Assembly: GCF_014302995.1 (NCBI RefSeq)
Contig: NZ_CP060295.1
Coordinates: 4,269,501 to 4,333,500 of the forward strand
Direction of reading: 5' to 3'
DNA length: 64,000 bases
From: Variovorax sp. PAMC26660
GTDB taxonomy: Bacteria > Pseudomonadota > Gammaproteobacteria > Burkholderiales > Burkholderiaceae_C
Shown: piece after piece, positions 58,724 through 64,000 of the stretch
How positions within the stretch are numbered: the first letter of the stretch is position 1
How the letters are laid out: every line of letters begins with the position of its first letter
The notes under the pieces: generated by a model
Seen by the model: the letters and a program-made list of their open reading frames with translations, nothing else
What the model was told of the DNA's origin: nothing
Database searches by the model: none
Position numbers and translations under genes: made by a program

Positions 58724-59344
58724 ATGCAAACAACGACACAACGATTCGGACGGCTGCTGCTCGTGGCGGCGGCTTGCGCTGCTGCCGGCACGGCATTCGC
58801 GCAAGGCGTGCTGGTGCCGCAAGCGCCGCCCGCAGCGCCGCAGGACACGCTCACGCGCGCGGCCACCAGCGTGGGCGTCAAGCGCTGTCTGCCCGCCATC
58901 ACGCGGCTCGCAACGCTCACCGTGCAGGGCAGCCGCAGCCACGATGTGCTGCTCGACTGGGACCGCAAGCGCCCCGACGCCGGGCCGTTGTTCTCGCTGA
59001 TCGGCATGGAGTTTCCAAACGCCGGCGTGGCCGCCTCGATCACCGCCATTCCCGACGACAGCGGCGCCTGCACCGTGTCGGCCGAGCGCATCTCGGTCGC
59101 ACCGTTCACCTGCGCGAGCGTCGCGCAGCAGGAACTGGCGGGCTACAAGATGACGCGGCTGCTGCCCATCTACGCGGTCTACACCGACGACAAGGAGCCC
59201 ACGTCGTCGGTCTCGCTGATCGATTCGCCGCCGGGTTGCCTGATCATTCGCCGCTATGTCGAGTACGGCTGGCGCGATCCTGCAGCGGCCCCGGCAGCCG
59301 CACCGGCCGCACCCGCTGGCCAGGTGGCCCCGAAGCGGCGATAG
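58724..59344 (+). CDS. exported protein of unknown function in the adhesin cluster
   Basis: A 206-residue protein with a Sec signal peptide (cleavage after Ala-Phe-Ala near residue 26), four Cys in the mature part that could form disulfides, and a Pro/Ala-rich C-terminal tail. I do not recognise a family. It starts 8 bases after the third DUF2827 gene and is probably co-transcribed. Small periplasmic helpers of trimeric autotransporters are known (SadB, TpgA), but those differ in sequence, and a helper role here is only inferred from position. Confidence 0.7.
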   Translation: MQTTTQRFGRLLLVAAACAAAGTAFAQGVLVPQAPPAAPQDTLTRAATSVGVKRCLPAITRLATLTVQGSRSHDVLLDWDRKRPDAGPLFSLIGMEFPNAGVAASITAIPDDSGACTVSAERISVAPFTCASVAQQELAGYKMTRLLPIYAVYTDDKEPTSSVSLIDSPPGCLIIRRYVEYGWRDPAAAPAAAPAAPAGQVAPKRR

Positions 59345-59464
59345 ACGAAGTCAGGCGCGCCCGCCTCCGACACGCACGGAGGCCCTTGGCCGGCCCGCGC
59401 GAGCAGCCCCGCGCTCCAAGAATGGTGCCGAGCCGCGCTTTCGTCGCGGCGAAGGAGACGCACC

Positions 59465-61714
59465 ATGCCGCTGGCGACACTGATCGGCCGATGGGCCATG
59501 AAGCCATTCTCGAAGGCGCTGCCGCCGCTGGGTGACACCGAGCGCGCTGCACTGGAGGCCGGCACGGTCGGCTTCGAGGGCCAGCTCTTCGCCGGCCGTC
59601 CGGACTTCGATGCGCTCGCGGCCATGGGCCCCAACCAACTGACGGAACGCGAACAGGCGTTTCTCGACCGCGAAGTGCGCGAGCTGTGCCACATGCTCGA
59701 CGACCACGCCATCGACCAGGCGCGCGACCTGCCGCCCGAGGTGTGGCGCTACCTGCGCGAGAAGCGCTTCTTCGGAATGATCATTCCCGAGGAATTCGGC
59801 GGCCTGGGCTTCGGCCACTTTGCGCACGCCACCGTGGTGACCCGCATCGCCACCGTCAACACGGCCACCGCCGTCACTGTGATGGTGCCCAACTCGCTGG
59901 GCCCGGCCGAACTGCTGCTGCGCTACGGCACCGATGCGCAAAAAGACCATTACCTGCCGCGTCTGGCGGATGGCCGCGAACTGCCGTGCTTCGGCCTGAC
60001 TTCGCCGTATGCCGGCTCGGACGCGGCATCCATCCCCGACCGTGGCGTGCTGGTCGAACGCGAGTTCAACGGCCAGCTCACCAAAGGCTTTCTGGTCGAC
60101 TTCGACAAGCGCTACATCACGTTGGCACCCGTGGCCACCGTGGTCGGGCTGGCCTTCCACGCGGTCGATGAAAGCCAGCCCGAAGGTCAGCGCGACCTGG
60201 GCATTACCTGCGCGCTGATTCCCGTGCCGCACGAAGGCATGGAGATCGGCCGGCGCCACCGCCCGATGGACAGTGCCTTCATGAACGGCCCGATCCACGG
60301 CCGCCAGGTCTTCGTGCCGATGGACTGGATCATCGGCGGCGAAAAGCAGGTCGGGCAGGGCTGGCGCATGCTGATGGAATGCCTTGCTGCAGGGCGCGCG
60401 ATCTCGCTGCCCGCGCTGGGTTCAGCCATGCAGCAGACCGCCCTTTACGTGAGCAACGGCTATGGGCAGATCCGCGAGCAGTTCGGCATGCCGGTCGGCA
60501 AGTTCCACGCGATCGCGGGGCTGATCGCGCAGATGTCGGCCGAGCTGTATGCGAGCGATGCAGCGCGCCGCTTCACGGCCGCGGCGCTCGACAAGGGCGA
60601 GCGGCCCAGCGTGGCGAGCGCGATCCTCAAGGTGCAGCTCACCGAGGCAGGACGGCGCGCGGTCAACCACGGCATGGACATCCTCGGCGGCAAGGGCATC
60701 ATCGCCGGCCCATCGAACCTGCTCGGCGTGGCCTATCGGCAGGCGCCCATCGCGATCACGGTGGAGGGCGCGAACATCCTCACGCGCGCGCTCATCGTGT
60801 TCGGCCAGGGGGCGGTGCGCTGCCACCCGCACGTGCTCGACGAAATGGCGGCGGTGCAGGCCAACGACGAAACCGCGCTCGGCAAGGCGCTGATTGCGCA
60901 CGGCAAGCACGTGGCGGTCAACCTGTGGCACAGCGTGTTCGGCGCGCCGGTGCTGGGCGAGCCGCCCGAAGACCTGATGCGCGAGGCGCGGCTGGTCGCG
61001 CGCATGAGCGCCAAGTACGCGTTCACCGCCGACCTGGCGATGGGCATGCTCGGCGGCAAGCTCAAGCGCATGGAACTGTTGTCGGCGCGGCTGGGCGATG
61101 TGCTCGCGCATCTCTATCTGGCCAGCGCCTGCATCTGGCGCTACCGCGTCGATGCGGCGCCCGAGTTGCTGCCTTTCGCACAGGCGGCGATCCGCATGCA
61201 GCTCGACGAGGCCGGCAAGATCCTGCGCGACCTGTACGCCAACCTGCCGACCGCCGGCCGCCGCGTGATCGGCGCGCTGGTGCTGCGCCGCACCGCGCAC
61301 CTGGCGCCGCTGCGCGACGTGCAACTGATCGCATTGGCCGACCTGCTGCGCACGAACCCGCGCATCGTCGAACGACTGGCGCCCGACCTCAGCGAACCCG
61401 CGCCCGGTGGCCTGCGCGACCTGATGCATGCGATGGAACTGGGTGCGCAGTTGGGCGGCACGACCGCCGCGCTCAACAAGGTGCTGCGCCGCACGAATTC
61501 GCTGGAAGAAGCCGCGCGCTCGGCGGCCGATCCCGAATTGGCGCTGGCCTATTTGAAGGCGGCCGACAAGGTCATCCAGGTGGATGACTTCGAGGGGCCC
61601 GTCCAGAAGAGCCGCGACCTCAGCTTGCCGACTGCGCAGCCAGTGCCGTCAGCGCCGCCGCCGTCTGCTCGTCGGCCGGAAAGAACGACTCCACCGCCAG
61701 TTCCTGCAATGTGA
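59465..61714 (+). CDS. fadE: FadE-type acyl-CoA dehydrogenase
   Basis: A 749-residue acyl-CoA dehydrogenase of the large FadE type, with the acyl-CoA dehydrogenase domains (about 75-460) followed by a DUF1974-like helical C-terminal region. Phe-Gly-Met-Ile-Ile-Pro-Glu-Glu-Phe-Gly-Gly-Leu-Gly-Phe, Phe-Gly-Leu-Thr-Ser-Pro-Tyr-Ala-Gly-Ser-Asp and Gly-Gly-Lys-Gly-Ile are typical. It catalyses the first oxidation of fatty-acid beta-oxidation. AAGGAG lies at ideal distance from ATG 59465. The last 30 or so residues are Pro-rich and overlap the convergent regulator gene by 95 bases. Confidence 0.92.
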   Translation: MPLATLIGRWAMKPFSKALPPLGDTERAALEAGTVGFEGQLFAGRPDFDALAAMGPNQLTEREQAFLDREVRELCHMLDDHAIDQARDLPPEVWRYLREKRFFGMIIPEEFGGLGFGHFAHATVVTRIATVNTATAVTVMVPNSLGPAELLLRYGTDAQKDHYLPRLADGRELPCFGLTSPYAGSDAASIPDRGVLVEREFNGQLTKGFLVDFDKRYITLAPVATVVGLAFHAVDESQPEGQRDLGITCALIPVPHEGMEIGRRHRPMDSAFMNGPIHGRQVFVPMDWIIGGEKQVGQGWRMLMECLAAGRAISLPALGSAMQQTALYVSNGYGQIREQFGMPVGKFHAIAGLIAQMSAELYASDAARRFTAAALDKGERPSVASAILKVQLTEAGRRAVNHGMDILGGKGIIAGPSNLLGVAYRQAPIAITVEGANILTRALIVFGQGAVRCHPHVLDEMAAVQANDETALGKALIAHGKHVAVNLWHSVFGAPVLGEPPEDLMREARLVARMSAKYAFTADLAMGMLGGKLKRMELLSARLGDVLAHLYLASACIWRYRVDAAPELLPFAQAAIRMQLDEAGKILRDLYANLPTAGRRVIGALVLRRTAHLAPLRDVQLIALADLLRTNPRIVERLAPDLSEPAPGGLRDLMHAMELGAQLGGTTAALNKVLRRTNSLEEAARSAADPELALAYLKAADKVIQVDDFEGPVQKSRDLSLPTAQPVPSAPPPSARRPERTTPPPVPAM

Positions 61715-62465
61715 CGTCCACCGGCGTGCCGAAGATGGTGATGGTGCTGATGAAGCTCAGCACGCCGTTGGGGGTGACGAACTGGATCGGCACGGCCACC
61801 GCAGACAGCTCCGTGTCGATGGCGGGCAGGTCGTGGCTGACCATGGGGGCGGGGTAGGCTCCCAGTTCGTCGTGCAGTGCCTGCAGCACAACGTCGCCCG
61901 TGGCGGCAATCTGCTGCTGCAGCCGTTCGAGCAGATGGGTGCGCCATTGCGCAAGGTTGGCAATGCGCGAGGCCAGGCCGTCCGGATGCAGGCTCAGCCG
62001 CAGCACGTTGATGGGCGCTTGCAGCAGTTCGGGCGCTGCGCCTTCCATCAGCATCGGCACCATCGCGTTGTGCGCCACCAGGTTCCAGTGGCGGTCCACG
62101 GCCAGTGCGGGGAAGGGCTCGTGGCCTTTCAGCACCAGGTCCACCGCGCGCCGCGCCGAGGCCATCGCCGGGTCGTCGAGCGAGCGCTGCCGGTACATCG
62201 GCGCGAAGCCGGCCGCCACCAGCAGCGCATTGCGTTCGCGCAGCGGCACTTCGAGCCGCTCGGCCAGGCGCAGCACCATCTCGCGGCTGGGCGCGGCGCG
62301 GCCGGTTTCCACGTAGCTCAGGTGGCGGGTCGAGACTTCGGCCTCTTGCGCCAGGTCAAGCTGGCTCAGGCGGCGGTGGGTGCGCCAGTGCCGCAGGTGG
62401 ACGCCGAACGGATCGCGCGCGCCGGGCTGGCTGGCCTTGGACGAGTGAGTGCGGGTGGTGTTCAT
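61620..62465 (-). CDS. XRE-type regulator with MmyB-like ligand-binding domain
   Basis: A 281-residue regulator. The helix-turn-helix (about 20-80) shows Leu-Arg-His-Trp-Arg-Thr-His-Arg-Arg-Leu-Ser-Gln-Leu-Asp-Leu-Ala, then Ser-Thr-Arg-His-Leu-Ser-Tyr-Val-Glu-Thr-Gly-Arg-Ala. The C-terminal part with Leu-Ala-Val-Asp-Arg-His-Trp-Asn-Leu-Val-Ala-His-Asn resembles the MmyB-like ligand-binding domain, which in related proteins binds fatty acids. It is divergent from the small membrane protein gene, and its 3' end lies inside fadE. A link to lipid or redox control is inference. Confidence 0.88.
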   Translation of the reverse strand: MNTTRTHSSKASQPGARDPFGVHLRHWRTHRRLSQLDLAQEAEVSTRHLSYVETGRAAPSREMVLRLAERLEVPLRERNALLVAAGFAPMYRQRSLDDPAMASARRAVDLVLKGHEPFPALAVDRHWNLVAHNAMVPMLMEGAAPELLQAPINVLRLSLHPDGLASRIANLAQWRTHLLERLQQQIAATGDVVLQALHDELGAYPAPMVSHDLPAIDTELSAVAVPIQFVTPNGVLSFISTITIFGTPVDVTLQELAVESFFPADEQTAAALTALAAQSAS

Positions 62466-62597
62466 GGGCCGCATTCTGGCGTGCTGGCGGCGCGGCGCCA
62501 TGACCTCCCAGGTCATCGACGCGCCGCACGCGGGCCGGAATCATTGGTTCCAACGCGGCAGGACTGGCTTGCGGCGTACCACCCCAAGGAGATTCAC

Positions 62598-63011
62598 ATG
62601 TCCGTCTTTGCCTCCCCTCGCTTCCTGCCCACCGTGATGTGGACCGACGCCGCTTCCTGCGCCGCGACCGGTGCGTTGCAGGTGGCGTTCACCGATGCCC
62701 TGGCCGGGTGGACCGGGCTGCCGGCGCCGCTGCTGATGGGCACGGGTGTGTTCCTGTTGGTGTACGCGGCGGCTGCCGCCTTCATGGCCAGCCGCAGCAC
62801 GCCGCCGCGCACGCTGATCGGTCTTGTGATCGTCGGCAACTTCGGCTGGGCCTTGGCCTGTATTGCGCTGCTGGCCAGTGGCATGTTCACGATCACTGCG
62901 CTGGGTGTGGCCTGGGTGTTGGCGCAGGTGCTGTGCGTGGTGGTGCTGGCCGAGTTGCAATGGACCGGGCTGCGTCGGACCCGGGGGCGTTCTGGCGTGG
63001 CCTTGGCGTGA
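62598..63011 (+). CDS. small four-helix membrane protein
   Basis: A 137-residue protein with about four hydrophobic segments (near 8-35, 42-62, 72-92 and 98-118) and a basic C-terminus. It resembles small integral membrane proteins found beside XRE regulators, but I do not recognise a named family. AAGGAG (62586-62591) precedes ATG 62598 at good distance. The 132 bases shared with the divergent regulator suggest that the regulator controls it. Confidence 0.75.
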   Translation: MSVFASPRFLPTVMWTDAASCAATGALQVAFTDALAGWTGLPAPLLMGTGVFLLVYAAAAAFMASRSTPPRTLIGLVIVGNFGWALACIALLASGMFTITALGVAWVLAQVLCVVVLAELQWTGLRRTRGRSGVALA

Positions 63012-63064
63012 GGGGCTGTTTTTGATTTATTCGGGGACACGTTGGGGCTTGTTGTTCAGGGCGT

Positions 63065-63156
63065 CGCTCACGCCGACACGGTGCTCTTTTTCGCGAATGT
63101 CCCCCGCTTCGCTCCTCCTTTATTTCGCGAAAAAGAGCCCCGTATCAGCGTGAGCG
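63065..63156. repeat. long hairpin repeat, element 1
   Basis: Arms 63065-63097 and 63124-63156 pair at 30 of 33 positions, and the inner 15 (63083-63097 with 63124-63138) are perfect. The 26-base centre plus arm ends form a core (63092-63128) that recurs inverted in element 2. The 475-base gap before acnA (63012-63486) holds these two elements and no convincing gene. Confidence 0.8.
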
Positions 63157-63203
63157 TTGGACAGAGCGGTGCTTGATCAGCGGTACACCAGCAGCGTGCC
63201 CAG

Positions 63204-63295
63204 GTGCGAATGACGCCAGGTGCTCCCCGCAGCGAAATAAAGGAGGAGCGAAGCGGGGGACATTCGCGGAGGGGAGCACCTGGTGTCATTCGCAC
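63204..63295. repeat. long hairpin repeat, element 2 (inverted copy of the core)
   Basis: Arms 63204-63228 and 63271-63295 pair at 24 of 25 positions. The arm sequence is unrelated to element 1, yet the centre (63232-63268) is a perfect 37-base reverse complement of the element 1 core. Both elements are 92 bases long. Confidence 0.8.
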
Positions 63296-63486
63296 GTACC
63301 CCGGGCGCAAGTGCACCAAGCCACCTTCAGCGCCTCCGGAGTTCCCAGACAGGCCCGTCGGAGGGGCGTTTCTCGCTATGAACGCCATAGCGCCGTGAGA
63401 CCATTTCCGGGGAAGCCAGACTACAACAGCTGACATTGATCCCCGCTATCCTTGAGGAGCTTCCACGAACAAACAGGAGTTTCTCT

Positions 63487-64000
63487 ATGGCCAAAGCACC
63501 GGCGCACGCCTTTGCGTCCACTCTCAAGACCTTCAAGACCGCATCGGGCACAGCCGGAAAGTACTGGTCACTGAAGGAACTGGCCAAGCAATACCCCACC
63601 ATCGACCGACTGCCCGTATCGATCCGCATCGTGCTCGAATCGGTGCTGCGCAATTGCGATGGCCAGAAGGTTTCGCCCAAGCACGTTGAAGAGCTGGCCC
63701 ACTGGGCGCCCAACGCCGAGCGCACCGACGAAATTCCTTTCGTCGTCACCCGCGTGGTGCTGCAGGACTTCACCGGCGTGCCGCTGCTGGCCGACCTGGC
63801 CGCCATGCGCAGCGTGGCCGCCAAGCTGGGCAAGTCGCCCAAGACCATCGAGCCGCTGGTGCCCGTCGATCTCGTGGTCGACCACTCGGTGATGGTCGAC
63901 TACTACGGCACGCCCAAGGCGCTCGACCTGAACATGAAGCTGGAGTTCCAGCGCAACAACGAGCGCTACCAGTTCATGAAGTGGGGCATGCAGGCCTTCG
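63487..64000 (+). CDS. acnA: aconitate hydratase AcnA, N-terminal part
   Basis: The first 171 codons of an AcnA/IRP-type aconitase, open to the window edge. The N-terminal [14 protein letters not shown], then [25 protein letters not shown] and Val-Asp-Leu-Val-Val-Asp-His-Ser-Val, are diagnostic. ACAGGAG lies just upstream of ATG 63487. The cluster cysteines lie beyond the window. Together with acnB this gives two aconitases. Confidence 0.95.
   Translation, partial: MAKAPAHAFASTLKTFKTASGTAGKYWSLKELAKQYPTIDRLPVSIRIVLESVLRNCDGQKVSPKHVEELAHWAPNAERTDEIPFVVTRVVLQDFTGVPLLADLAAMRSVAAKLGKSPKTIEPLVPVDLVVDHSVMVDYYGTPKALDLNMKLEFQRNNERYQFMKWGMQAF

Noticed and set aside
63068..63436. Minus- and plus-strand frames of 86-122 codons across the hairpin repeats.
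   Set aside because: They read through both long inverted repeats, so similar peptides appear on both strands. There is no start signal or family match.

Overview
The window looks like a chromosomal stretch of a high-GC betaproteobacterium of the order Burkholderiales, most likely Comamonadaceae and close to Variovorax. This rests on protein character and on gene order: fabF/rpoE-rseA-rseB-mucD-lepA-lepB-rnc-era-recO-pdxJ-acpS-nagZ, leuCDB-asd-fimV-truA-trpFBA-accD, and sdhCDAB-sdhE-gltA next to a GntR regulator and mdh. The genus is inference. No rRNA, tRNA, CRISPR array, phage or IS element was recognised.

Region 1 (1-13017, + strand) holds the envelope-stress sigma factor module (rpoE, rseA, rseB, mucD) and then a translation, secretion and RNA-maturation run (lepA, lepB, a DUF4845 protein, rnc, era, recO, pdxJ, acpS, nagZ) with many ATGA-type overlaps. 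A 520-bp gap before lepA ends in a strong intrinsic terminator and may encode a small RNA. Region 2 (13021-16292) holds two convergent, unusual glycosyltransferase genes, one with an internally duplicated domain. Region 3 (16342-41548, almost all - strand) is housekeeping: ygjP-like, yegD-like Hsp70 and lysS; a Lon-domain protein divergent from yggT; then accD, trpA, trpB, trpF, truA, fimV, asd, leuB, leuD, leuC and a LysR regulator; a periplasmic purine-nucleoside-permease-like lipoprotein; and the TCA operon sdhCDAB-sdhE-gltA under a GntR regulator. Region 4 (41733-47770, + strand) continues central metabolism with mdh, tam, a CitE-like lyase, a small periplasmic protein and acnB.

Region 5 (47845-59344) is the accessory centrepiece. 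A 2001-residue trimeric autotransporter adhesin consists mostly of about 80 near-identical, uncharged Ser/Thr-rich units. It is flanked by a GT-A-type glycosyltransferase, three DUF2827 proteins with GT-B-like C-terminal motifs, and a small exported protein. The layout suggests a dedicated adhesin-glycosylation and surface-display system (inference). Region 6 (59465-64000) has a FadE-type acyl-CoA dehydrogenase, an XRE/MmyB-type regulator overlapping its 3' end, a small membrane protein, a pair of long hairpin repeats sharing a 37-nt core, and the start of acnA, which runs off the window.
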